This document shows, piece after piece, positions 23,095 through 33,455 of a stretch of DNA of 64,000 bases. Both the position numbers and the translations under genes were made by a program. Source of the DNA: Chenopodium formosanum (Eukaryota; Streptophyta; Magnoliopsida; Caryophyllales; Amaranthaceae); assembly GCA_024500155.1 (NCBI GenBank), contig CM044875.1, forward strand, positions 15,771,203 through 15,835,202, read 5' to 3'. The stretch's first letter is position 1. Each line of letters begins with the position of its first letter. Below the pieces are notes generated by a model. It saw only the letters and a list, made by a program, of their open reading frames with translations, made no database searches and was not told where the DNA came from.

Positions 23095-26000
23095 CTAGAT
23101 TACTCCTGCTAGCTTTAGGACAGCATAAGATACGACATTTTTAACAGAGTTCTCTGAATGCTGTAAAGTAGGAGCTACTGATATAACCCTCACTTTATCT
23201 GCAGACCGTGCACGTGAAAGAGCCACATATAACTGACCATGTGAAAAACACGAACGAGGGAGATAGACTAAAACTTGATCTAAAGTTTGACCCTGTGACT
23301 TGTTAATAGTCATTGCAAAGCTCAGCTTGATAGGAAATTGGCTCCTCTGAAATTGGAAAGGATATTTTTGAGAACTTGATGGTCTGAGTTTAATTCTGGG
23401 TATAAATACATGTTCTCCTTGATATTGTCCGACAGAAATCACGCACTCAATTAAATTAGGGAAAAACCTTTTACATATAAGGCGTGTTCCATTGCATAAA
23501 CCAGAAGACGGCAGGAGGTTTCTAAGTAATATTACTGGGCAGTTTTCTTTGAGCACAAGATTGTGAGGGCTCATTCCACCCGGACATAGTTTATTCAGGA
23601 ATTTCGTAGGATATACACTGCCACTATCATCTAGAATACTGTCATAGCTTGTATAAGATATGGCTTGTCCTGGGAATCTCTCAATCATGAACGAATTTAT
23701 AGTGTTAACATCGTCGTTTATAGGTGTTAGAACAGCCCTTCTTGAAAAGATTTGAGGATCCAGAGCACCTGAACCAAGTTCTGGAAAAGAAGATTCAAGT
23801 AACTCATCTATTAGATCAGCATCAGGTTGGAAAGTCTGCACTATCTGAGGCGGCAACTCAACAAAATCACTTTCCTTGGTCTGCAGTTCACCGTTTCCCA
23901 GTGCAAGTAAAAACTGACATAATGAAGGATCTTCCCTAGCTCTTAGATTTTCAGTTAACCTGAATCTCCTCAAATGCTGCCATATATAAGAACTCACTAC
24001 ACTTGCTTCGACTGCTTCTCTCTGAGTCTTGTTAGGAACAACAGGCAACACTTGTCGAAAGTCTCCACCGAAGACAATTACTTTCCCACCAAATATCACA
24101 TCACTATCACATATGTCTTGTAATAGAAAGTCTAGAGATTCTAGATTTTGCTTGTTTGCCATTGATGCTTCATCCCATATTATAAGAGCTGTTTCTTTTA
24201 TTAACGCTGCTAGGCTACTTTGCTTAGAGACGCTGCAGGCTAATGAAGTATCGCTGTCCATTGGAATCTTAAATCTTGAGTGTGCTGTTCTACCTGAGGG
24301 AATATTTGCTGCAGCTATTCCAGATGTAGCGGTAGGTAAAACAATCTTATTCATAAGGCGGATCTCAGCATACAGCGCATTATATAAGAACGTTTTGCCG
24401 GTTCCATCAGGACCATCTACGAAAAATGCCCCTGGTTTTCCTTCCACTATATGCTTCATAATACATGTAAAAATTTCTTTCTGCGCTGCATTTAGTAGGC
24501 CACGGCTGTCTATACAAGCCTGAGGAATTGGAGCATCTAAGGCATCTTGAATGTCTTTTGTTCTATTAATCTGGCTTTCATCGTCATCCATTAAAACAGC
24601 CAGACCACAGGCATATAATGACTTCCCCATAGCCTCTAGATGTTGCTCCACTGATCTGATAGTTAGTTTTTTAATTTTGGCTTCTGCACCAGAGTTTTTT
24701 TGTGCAAAATCTTCTGACAATGGAGAATAATATTTGCGCCACAGTTCTTCAGGATCACTCGGCTGACAAAATATAAGAACAGTTGCAAATAGCCGGCGTA
24801 GAGCCTCAGGGAGCTGAATTTCAGTTGCTTCAGCCAAACAAATGCTTGCAGCATCATCCTCTTCTAAAATGCCAGCTTTAAGACATGCTTCCTTGAAAGT
24901 TGCACATACATAACCTTGAACTGTGCGTAAGTCTGTAAAAGATTTTGGACTCCTGAAATGCAGTAATAGCAGTCGAAGGTAAAAGCGTTCACCTTCAGAA
25001 GGAGACACAAAAGCTAATCGCCCAACCATCTTTTTTTTATTTTGTTGGTTGGACCATGATTTTGCTGAAGCATCCCACTTATAATGTTCTGGAAATTCTC
25101 CATATAAGTAACCAAGACCATTATCAGTAGCTGCATTCATACGGAAGAACTCTGTTAATTGAGTCCTAGCATAAACACCGCTTGCAATACCTACATCCAG
25201 ACGTTCATACGGGCGTACACAGACAGTATTCATGTCTGGAATATGAACAGACAGAGGTAAGACTGGTGGATACATTTCAAATAAATCAAACCCGAAAATT
25301 CTCCAGGCCGCTTCACACGGTGACACCCACCGTCCTGACTGAAACTGAGCAATTTCATCTCTAGAATTTCTATCCTCAGCCGAAATATTGAAGGCCACTC
25401 GATCATGCCCTTTGTAGACATATTTATATAAGTATTTCACCGCTTTTATAGTTGAATAAACTTCTACATTTAAATGACAATCAAAGAGTGCTGTGAGGTA
25501 AGGGTTATAAGGTACAACCCATCGATTATCTAACTCAGCATTTCTGACCTTCACTCGTTCTCCGGTATCAGTTCTCTTATAACAAGGATAACCATCTTTA
25601 TTTGTTGTTGTTTGTGCGGTGAATTGCTTTGGATATCCATTTTTACAAGAAAAGTGATTATCCTTCTTTCTCATACAAGGGCACTCTGGATTTAATTGGC
25701 CACATGGTCCATGCATCATATGCCTTACTACAATCTTACGCAGTTCAGGCTGAGTCATAGGAGGTATCTCTGCACAAACATACTTATCATAATCAGCAGG
25801 AGATTTCATCTTATGTTGCTGTTCCAGAATCAGCAGGAAATGAGCATGTGGCAATCCTCTTTTTTGAAATTCTACAACATATATCATCGCTGCCACTTTA
25901 CCAAATACCATGTCTTTCTTGATTTTTTTTTCAGAGCAATTAACTTTGCCCGAAATATACGAGCTACTAAATCCGGTCGGTCTTGTGCAGTCTCACCAGG

Positions 26001-27844
26001 CTCTAGTTCGGCTTTTATCTCTGGCCAATTTGCATTGCATGTCATAGTGACAAAGAGATCAGGTTTCCCGTATTTCTGCACAAGAGCCATTGCATTCAGA
26101 TATCTCCTTTTCATATCACGAGGGCCTCCTATAAATGATGGTGGAAAAATGAACTTATGACCAACATCAGCCGCACTTGTCTGTCCGCTCTCTACTGTGT
26201 CAAGAATTCCTTTATAAAGATCGGCTCTTATTGTATCTTGATTTTGCCGGAAAAAATCTAACCTTGTATTTTCAACCTTGATATACATGTATGTGATATA
26301 TTGCAGAAATGCACGCCCAGCTCTTAACAGCATGTTTCCTGGTCTAATTTGAAGCTTATAAGCATAGTACTCCCTTGCGGAGATATTCTTATCAGCTTTG
26401 GTATGTCTTCCGGAAGCTCCTATATACATTAAAATCCAAGAAAAAATTCAAACTAAGCAAATCCTAAGGAAACATAGGCAAAGAAGTAATTAACCCAAAA
26501 AATCCCATAGTCTTGTTAGGGACTTACGAGCAGCTTCTGCATCCAGGAAATCTGCCGGAGTGTGCACTGCACATGAATGAATAGGATCAGGTTCTGCTGC
26601 CACTTGCCTATCTCCACCATAAGAAGTTTTTTTAAGACCCTGATGCCAACCGCATTCGCCTCTTGGAAAGAGCAGCGGATACTGTAAAGGATCATAGCAC
26701 CCATAAAAATGGGCAATTCGATGGGATTTTGCAGATTTTGCTGTCACAAGAATATGTGGCCATGAACTCTGACTCGATGAAACACTATCAGGCCAGATAA
26801 CAACAACTTCATCTGAAGTGGGAGCATTATACACCCTTTGATCTGGCACAGTGTTTGAATTTATTATAATGTTAGTACTTTCATCAACATTTACTTCTCT
26901 CAAAGATCTGAAAAATCTTGCATATGGATTATCTTTAGTTATTTGCATTAATTTGTCTATAACATCCTGTCTTAATTCAGGAAAGCAATTTGTTCTGTGT
27001 TTCAATTCGTTTTGGCCATCATAGAAATAAAGCTGCAGATACTTTGGACCATCCTCATCTGGTATTAATTCTGGTACAAAATGATATATTTGGCCATGTA
27101 ATTTAAAGACATATATACCTTTATATGTTTCTCTATCAGTCTTACCTCCAATGGAACTAAAGGCAAATAAGTTATTGTATAATCGAGCATACTTTCTAAA
27201 ATGCACAGCATCTTCATCCCTTGAAGTAAAAAGTCTCACTAATTCAGGGTGATATTCATTTGCAGCTATTTTAATATCACCATTGCCACAACAGAAATGC
27301 AAGGTTTCAAACGCAAACTTTTTAGCCCCGCACTTAGCACAGTAGGTAGGCGGAGATAATTCTAGAGGTTGCGTAGGTAATGGTCTTCCTATAGTAGCCG
27401 CAGGGATTTCTGCAATAATATAAAAGGATATCTAGAATAACTGTATTGTGCAACAACATATATGTGTTAACTCTATTAACTGAAATCACGACTAAGGCTT
27501 ACTTTTAGCAGCATCCCTTAGCTGCTTTGAACTCTGTGCATTTGATGGTGCAATTTTAAGAGACACGGGTCTTTCTGTAGCAGTACAAAGAGAAAATTAC
27601 GCCAGGTCCGATTAAAAAGCACCACATATATATCTACTTTATAAACCTAAACCAAGGCAAAATACCCACTTTCAAGTACAATATATGTTGAAGGCCTTGA
27701 TTTCGCCTTTTTGGACTTTGATTGTTCTGCTTGACTGTGGAAAGCATAAAGAATTTATGAATTTTCTTCACAAAAAATAAAATCCATTATTATAAGTCAT
27801 CTATTTTACCTAGAAGAATTATAAGTTGATATCAAATCACTCAT
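23095..27844 (-). CDS. Helitron RepHel: HUH/Y2 Rep plus PIF1-type helicase (1-base frameshift)
   Basis: Exons 27844-27810, 27734-27670, 27574-27503, 27409-26528 and 26419-23095 join in phase. The ATG (MSDLISTYNSS) is tentative: the first exon is open back to 27900. Parts in order: a basic Lys-rich N-terminus; a Cys motif (CAKCGAKKFAFET then FCCG); the Helitron N-terminal domain; Rep motif FVTMTCNANWPEI; the HUH-type pair PHAHF (25840-25848); the two-tyrosine motif KYLYKYVYKG (about 25409-25438); a PIF1-family helicase with Walker A GPDGTGKT (24391-24414), Walker B IIWDEAS, FGGDFRQVLPV and C-terminal INKSQGQTLD ... YVALSRA. This enzyme nicks, unwinds and ligates in rolling-circle transposition. 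Total exon length is 4379 nt, one short of a whole number of codons. The frame breaks at a run of nine A (25923-25931); otherwise no stop is seen, predicting about 1459 residues. Confidence 0.93.
25923..25931 (-). other. Frameshift at A9 homopolymer in RepHel
   Basis: Upstream of this run the frame reads RIFRAKLIAL; continuing in it gives a stop at about 25884. The frame used from 25911 onward (MVFGKVAAMIYVVEFQKRG) is the conserved Rep frame. One more A, or two fewer, would join them. It may be a mutation, an assembly error or a slippage site, all common at such runs. Confidence 0.8.
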
Positions 27845-27900
27845 TCGCTTTGATTTCCGCCCTTTACTTGATGGTCTCTTAAAATTAACAGGTGCTTCAG

Positions 27901-29189
27901 CTATCATATAAATATTTAAAGCAGTAACTCAGTAAATTAGACACTAAACAAACACCATAAATAAGTATAGCAATGAGCATATGTAAAAAAATCCATCCTA
28001 AACATCGGGTCAATTTTGAGACATACCCATATTACTTTGGTGCAGATCAAGCTATCTCAACATAGAATGTGCACAAGATACTGATGATTCCTGTTTATGT
28101 CATTTACTGTAAAAAGAAAACATATTAAATTCTCCGTAGTTGCAATTCAGAAGATGTTTTTGGGTCTGTAAAACGAGCAGGTATTTAAAAGGTTCTGCAA
28201 ATTAAATTTACAAAAGTTCCAACAACCTGATACATCAACCTAGATGTTTACCTGTTCTAGTATTTGTTTTGCATAACATCCTGTGATCAAGGCAGCATCA
28301 ATACAATAATTCCTGAATGTGATCAAGCCCCCTATTTTCAATGCCATAAAACAAAACAAAATGAATACTACTAATCTACTACATTGCTTTTTTTCTTTTT
28401 AAGAAATTCTGCATATCACTAACAATATTTTCCTTTCAACATTTTATAAAGCCTCTGAAATTCGTCACCTTCCCATCCTATTACCTCTTCTAAGTTTAAT
28501 CTTACCTATTCCAATTTACATTTTTTTCCAGCAACACTATATATTATACGAAGAAGGCACATAGTTCAAGAGAAGAAAAAGTAAAATTTCTAATAATTCC
28601 AAGTAAGTGCTAGACTCCTATAATTTCTGCCTAATTTAGACTATGTGATTTTTCCCTACTTCCCCACATTTCTAAACACATACATGAATCGATAAATAAT
28701 TCACAATTCTATGAAAAATAGATTAAGTCATGTGATCAGAACCTGTACATTAGCACATATACATCGCTGTCAATTTAAACTACAAAGAGAAAAGGAAATG
28801 CATAAATCTAGTCCATATTTAAACATTTCATATTGCTTCTAAAAACAGAAAGCTAAACATATTCATCAAACATGAAAGAGCATTATTAAATTAAGAAGCC
28901 ATACAATAAACAATAAAATTATAAAATATTCTAGAACCAACATACAAATCAAAAGTGCGTCCATTTATTACTCGAAATACACATTACATTAGATTTCAGT
29001 TACAGCATACAAGTCTATTTTGTAATGAAATATTTCAGCCATAACTATTCATAGACTTAAGCACTAAATAAAACAAAAGGAAAGATAGAAATCTAAATAA
29101 TACTAAGCATATGTCAATGCTAAACCTAAACACCTTTAATCAGGCAAACATCTTGCTACCCAAAATACTAAACTAAGACTCCAAATAGC
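27901..29189. other. Spacer between dsRNA-binding-like ORF and RepHel
   Basis: It is AT-rich with no coding segment I can support. It should contain the RepHel promoter and 5' leader and the 3' UTR of the upstream ORF. No convincing TATA box could be chosen. Confidence 0.35.
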
Positions 29190-30149
29190 CTAAGCAAACT
29201 TCGTGCGCTTCCAAACAGTCTCTAGTTCAGGTATGCCAGAAACCAAAGGCTCCGAAACTCTAACAGTAGAAGAAGATGCAGCATCTAATGGTGCAGCAGA
29301 GCGTCTTTTCATTGGAGCAGGTGGAGGCAAACCAACCTTAGGTATCTGAAACCTTTCAGAAGTAGGAGTCAAGCATTCATCACCAGCAAAGTTTTCTTCT
29401 CTGGCAGCCAAGTGCTCCTTTAACTGGTAAAACCTACTCTTTAAAGCATTACAAGCAACACTCTTCTCCGAAACTGCACCATAATTAGCATCGACAATTT
29501 CCAGGCTATACTTAGTCACCAGGTAATGTATAGCTCTTTTAGCAGCCTTTTCCTTTGCACTAGTTACCTCAGGACAAGGATCACTATAGATGCATTCCAT
29601 TTCAGCTCCATTATGTGGGCAAGACACTGTCAGCCAAGACACGAAACCCAAATCTTCAACCCAAATAGTCTCTAATGGACTCACCTCTGCCCCAGTCCTT
29701 GTAACAACAACTCCTAAAAAGCCCACAAAATCAATCGTCACATGGACAACATCATCAGATGGTTTTTTGCCCAAATTCTTCTGTGCAACAGGCATTTCTA
29801 TTCCTTTCTCACGACATAACTCAACAACCTTATGCTTAAAAAGCTTACTGCATAGCTGATACATCCTTGCTCTATCAGATGTAAAATCACTCACCTTCAC
29901 CCCAAACTGGCTCATCAATTTTTGCACTGCTTTTTTAGCAGCCCTTTCTTGTGACTCCTGAACTGTATTAGCCTCCCCACCGAAAAATACAAATTCAGAC
30001 TTCCCACATTCAGTTTTAATACGAACGCAGGCATTGTTCCTATCCTTATCTATAAAACCATAAATTGGTTTAGGAAAATTTAAACACTCAACCAATTGAC
30101 CTAAAAGAGGTCGAAATGGAATGGCAATTTTGCTTGACTGAATAGTCAT
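29190..30149 (-). CDS. Intact Helitron-borne ORF with two dsRNA-binding-like segments
   Basis: This intronless 319-codon ORF is complete and uninterrupted. The ATG (MTIQSSKIAI) follows a good 3' splice site (CCGGTTACAG|GTTATG), so a 5' leader is probably spliced on. Residues about 12-85 fit the alpha-beta-beta-beta-alpha layout of a dsRNA-binding domain: a leading helix, a beta hairpin (VRIKTECGKSEFVFFGG), then a basic helix ERAAKKAVQKLM. A second similar segment, about 135-214, ends with KEKAAKRAIHYLVTKY. The C-terminus is Pro/Arg-rich with basic clusters (PMKRRS, WKRTKF) that could direct nuclear entry. It lies upstream of RepHel on the same strand. I do not recognise the family. The dsRBD call rests on pattern reading alone; a captured host gene or a Helitron accessory protein are both possible. 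Confidence 0.75.
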   Translation of the reverse strand: MTIQSSKIAIPFRPLLGQLVECLNFPKPIYGFIDKDRNNACVRIKTECGKSEFVFFGGEANTVQESQERAAKKAVQKLMSQFGVKVSDFTSDRARMYQLCSKLFKHKVVELCREKGIEMPVAQKNLGKKPSDDVVHVTIDFVGFLGVVVTRTGAEVSPLETIWVEDLGFVSWLTVSCPHNGAEMECIYSDPCPEVTSAKEKAAKRAIHYLVTKYSLEIVDANYGAVSEKSVACNALKSRFYQLKEHLAAREENFAGDECLTPTSERFQIPKVGLPPPAPMKRRSAAPLDAASSSTVRVSEPLVSGIPELETVWKRTKFA

Positions 30150-31417
30150 AACCTGTAACCGGCAAAAACTAAAATTAAACAAACATACACATCCACTAAA
30201 CCAAAACCACAATCAAATTACAGCTAAGTTAGCATATCTAAGAAAACTAAGTCACCTTGTAAAATCTCAATTTAAAAGAACTCAGCAAACTTACCAACAA
30301 TAGCAGCAAGCAATTTTAACACCACAGCCAGCTCCAACTGCACAGTCCTACAATATTTCTGTTTTTTTTTTCATTTTTTTTTCAAAAAAGGGGGAAAAAA
30401 GGAAAAGAAAAAGGAGAAAACAGAAAACACAGAAAATTAAAAAATAAGCTATCTAACCAAATCCAAGGTTCCATAAATTAACTTTAAATAACACAAATGC
30501 ATAAACAGCCAATTTCAATTAATCGTTCTAGATTATTTGTAAGAACATCATAATTGTAAAGTGAGTAATTGTAGATCAATATATGTCCAGGTGATCATGT
30601 AGAGTAAAAGTTCAAGATTCATTAAGTCAATATCCAATGTTGTCTGTACAATTGACATCCATATGGAATTTTAGCAAGCATATTACATTTTTATGAGAAA
30701 TTTACAAGCTAAACAATCACCGCAGCAAGGTTTCAGAAACCAACCTTCTTTTCTCACAAGATAAAGAAGAAGCAAGCCAGAAATCAAAAAGAAATAAAAG
30801 GCAAACCAAATATGCAGCACATATAAATATAGAATTTGAAAGCAAAGGACATATCCATTATATTTTATTAGCCAAAAAAGCTACACCATATAAATTGATC
30901 CAGTACACCACAAACAAATATCTCTCCTCTAAAAACTATTAAATAATAGATATGCAACTTAAAAGGACATATTAAATATATTTCTATTATAACCAAAAAA
31001 CAGCCATCTTTAAATCTCCTCGGGGGAAAAAAAAAGACAATAAGCACACACTAAAACCCCTCTGTCAAATTTTATATACACATACACAATACAGTACTAG
31101 ACAATTCCCTATATAAATACTGTATCTAAACAGTGTAGTCTCCAAAGCAAATTTCCTTTCCCACTGTAACCTCCAAAGCCAAATTTTTATTAACATACTT
31201 AATGAGGCTAAGTTAATCTCTAATTAATTTATAATAGAAATCTACAGGAAATTAATTTTTGTTCACAATTTTATTAGCTAAAGCTAAAACATAACATACT
31301 TAATTAGGCTAATGAACTAATTAACTAACTAAACTAAAACAACATAGCAATGAACTAATTAATTAATTAAATCAACCAAATCACATTACTCATCAAACTC
31401 AACAATAATTAAACTAA
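30150..31417. other. Intron/leader region upstream of the dsRNA-binding-like ORF
   Basis: It is AT-rich and no ORF is supported. It is probably mostly intron, because a 3' splice site lies at 30150-30151 and candidate upstream exons are at 31455-31517. Purine-rich and T-rich homopolymers occur near 30360-30425. Confidence 0.35.
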
Positions 31418-32167
31418 AATTCGCAAAAAAATGCGAAACAATAACTAACCACACCTCACACATAGCAATAACCAGATCCAGAGCTGCGACCAAAGAAGCT
31501 CCATCAAACCACTCCATGAAATTAACAGCTGCCAAAACAAAACACACTATTATCTATTTACAATTAACAACAAGAAGCGGGAAAAAAATTGTTAAATTTT
31601 AAAACAAAGCCACATACCTTACAAAGAACGAAATGAAGAAGATAAAATCTAAAAATGGTAATAATTTTTACATAATTAATGCAGATTTTTTAGTTGTTGA
31701 TGGCACTCATCGAACAATTATTGATTGGGATCAGATTGCTTCCCTCATTTGTTTGATTTCACGCTTCAGCTCATTCAGACTAAAATAGCGCCGGCAATTA
31801 CAGCAAGCAACAACCAAATCCAAAGCCACACCACCAGCAGCTCCATGAAACCTCGCCATCGAACTAATCGCTGCAACACCCATTTAAAATCAAGAAGGAA
31901 AAACAAAAACGAAATGGAAAAAGAAAGCAGAAATCAGGATGGAACAATGAAAAAAGAAAGAAGACAAAGCTAATCAAACAGGATGAATGCCACGTGTCAG
32001 CTCACTCACAACAGCTGGAATGGCAAAGCGAAAAGACCGAACCACCCCCGGCAATTTTGGCAATCAGGGAAGGGTGGTAAGGGCAGGGGAGGGCAGAAAA
32101 GTCAATTTCCTGTTCATAAGGAACAGTAAATTGGGAATAGTAAGGGTGCTTGGGGTTTTTATAAGGG
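31418..32167 (-). repeat. 750-bp tandem duplication, inner copy
   Basis: This block is repeated immediately to the right (32168-32917) with a period of exactly 750. I found three differences, all C/T: 31499 C vs 32249 T, 31726 T vs 32476 C, 31995 T vs 32745 C. That is about 99.6% identity, so the duplication is recent. The inner copy has GCCACGTGTC (a G-box/ABRE-type site) at 31989-31998. Confidence 0.95.
31455..31517 (-). CDS. Candidate short first exon (21 codons)
   Basis: The frame MEWFDGASLVAALDLVIAMC plus E ends at a possible donor (GAG|GTGTGG). In phase 0 it would join the exon whose acceptor is at 30150-30151, giving ...CE-VMTIQSSK. The same short exon is repeated at 32205-32267 with one change (Ala to Thr). 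The donor is weak and no transcript evidence is available, so this is a hypothesis about an alternative N-terminus. Confidence 0.25.
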
Positions 32168-32917
32168 AATTCGCAAAAAAATGCGAAACAATAACTAACC
32201 ACACCTCACACATAGCAATAACCAGATCCAGAGCTGCGACCAAAGAAGTTCCATCAAACCACTCCATGAAATTAACAGCTGCCAAAACAAAACACACTAT
32301 TATCTATTTACAATTAACAACAAGAAGCGGGAAAAAAATTGTTAAATTTTAAAACAAAGCCACATACCTTACAAAGAACGAAATGAAGAAGATAAAATCT
32401 AAAAATGGTAATAATTTTTACATAATTAATGCAGATTTTTTAGTTGTTGATGGCACTCATCGAACAATTATTGATCGGGATCAGATTGCTTCCCTCATTT
32501 GTTTGATTTCACGCTTCAGCTCATTCAGACTAAAATAGCGCCGGCAATTACAGCAAGCAACAACCAAATCCAAAGCCACACCACCAGCAGCTCCATGAAA
32601 CCTCGCCATCGAACTAATCGCTGCAACACCCATTTAAAATCAAGAAGGAAAAACAAAAACGAAATGGAAAAAGAAAGCAGAAATCAGGATGGAACAATGA
32701 AAAAAGAAAGAAGACAAAGCTAATCAAACAGGATGAATGCCACGCGTCAGCTCACTCACAACAGCTGGAATGGCAAAGCGAAAAGACCGAACCACCCCCG
32801 GCAATTTTGGCAATCAGGGAAGGGTGGTAAGGGCAGGGGAGGGCAGAAAAGTCAATTTCCTGTTCATAAGGAACAGTAAATTGGGAATAGTAAGGGTGCT
32901 TGGGGTTTTTATAAGGG
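32168..32917 (-). repeat. 750-bp tandem duplication, outer copy at the Helitron 5' end
   Basis: It is the outer copy and ends 7 bp before the proposed Helitron 5' terminus. Each copy starts with a hairpin-forming TTCGCA-AAAAAA-TGCGAA (31420-31437 and 32170-32187). The junction thus falls at a small palindrome, which may have promoted the duplication. The outer copy has GCCACGCGTC where the inner has GCCACGTGTC. Confidence 0.95.
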
Positions 32918-32924
32918 TTATAGA
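32901..32924 (-). promoter_or_regulatory. Helitron 5' terminus with TATA-like motif
   Basis: On the - strand the end reads TCTATAACCCTTATAAAAAC, preceded by A at 32925. It fits the 5'-TC rule and resembles the TCTMTAYTA-type starts of other plant Helitrons. TTATAAAAA lies within the first 20 nt and could act as a TATA box for inward transcription. Confidence 0.6.
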
Positions 32925-33153
32925 TTGATCGATGATTATTGATTAATGATTATTGATGATATGAAGACCCGCCCATTTATTTATGAGACGGATCTAACCC
33001 AATAATTATAACTATGGCGGGTCATGGGTTTTAAAGGCCCTCCGTTCCAATTTCCTACCTCTGTCAGACTCTCAGTTATTAGTTGAAGCGCACTCAACGT
33101 TCTCCATTGAAGCGTTCTCCGTTGTTGTATCCCCCATTGAAGCAGCTTCTAAG
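32925..33153 (+). promoter_or_regulatory. Promoter and 5' UTR exon of the PheRS beta gene
   Basis: The stretch from the Helitron border contains GGCGGGTCATGGGTTTTAAAGG followed by CCC, reminiscent of GGCCC/TGGGT elements common in housekeeping promoters. A leader from about 33050 ends CTTCTAAG|GTAAGT (donor at 33154). An intron of 295 bp separates it from the ATG exon. The start site cannot be set exactly. Confidence 0.5.
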
Positions 33154-33455
33154 GTAAGTTGGTTGTCTGTTGTTGTCATCATCATATCAATTTCACAATC
33201 TAGGGTTTATATTAATTTAATTATCAAGTTTAGGGTTCGTAAATTCTTAGATTATCAAACATCAATCCAAAAGATAAAAAAATTATGAGATTATTGAATC
33301 AAATATCCCTAAAATTATGTATTTTTCGAGATAATTCAATATGAAATCAAGTCTCTTTACCCTGCCTCAGGGACGGGCCTGTACATTAGCAACCAAATTA
33401 GACCTCTGAAATTAGACCTCTGAGCTTACTTTGGTTTTTTGTCCGCAGAAAAATC

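Larger units (their letters stand above)
5966..32924 (-). mobile_element. Large putative autonomous-type Helitron (about 27 kb)
   Basis: The boundaries follow Helitron rules. On the - strand the element starts TCTATAACCCTTATAAAAAC at 32924, preceded by A, and ends at 5966 with CTAG followed by T. A 19-nt GC-rich hairpin (5978-5996) lies 8 nt before CTAG. There are no inverted repeats and no target duplication, as expected. Inside, all on the - strand, are RepHel (27844-23095), an RPA1-like gene (18359-14651), a dsRNA-binding-like ORF (30149-29190) and captured gene fragments. RepHel plus RPA is the standard coding content of autonomous plant Helitrons. The size is unusual; part of it comes from repeated 3' regions and a 750-bp 5' duplication, and more than one insertion could be merged here. 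The coding core is secure. The exact ends are an inference from terminal motifs. Confidence 0.7.

Noticed and set aside
23724..25421. Plus-strand and other-frame ORFs inside RepHel
   Set aside because: They are shadow frames of a conserved Rep/helicase coding region.
31725..32928. Plus-strand ORFs of 60-120 codons repeated in the two 750-bp copies
   Set aside because: They are antisense to the Helitron transcription direction, have no recognisable motif, and are duplicated only because the DNA is.
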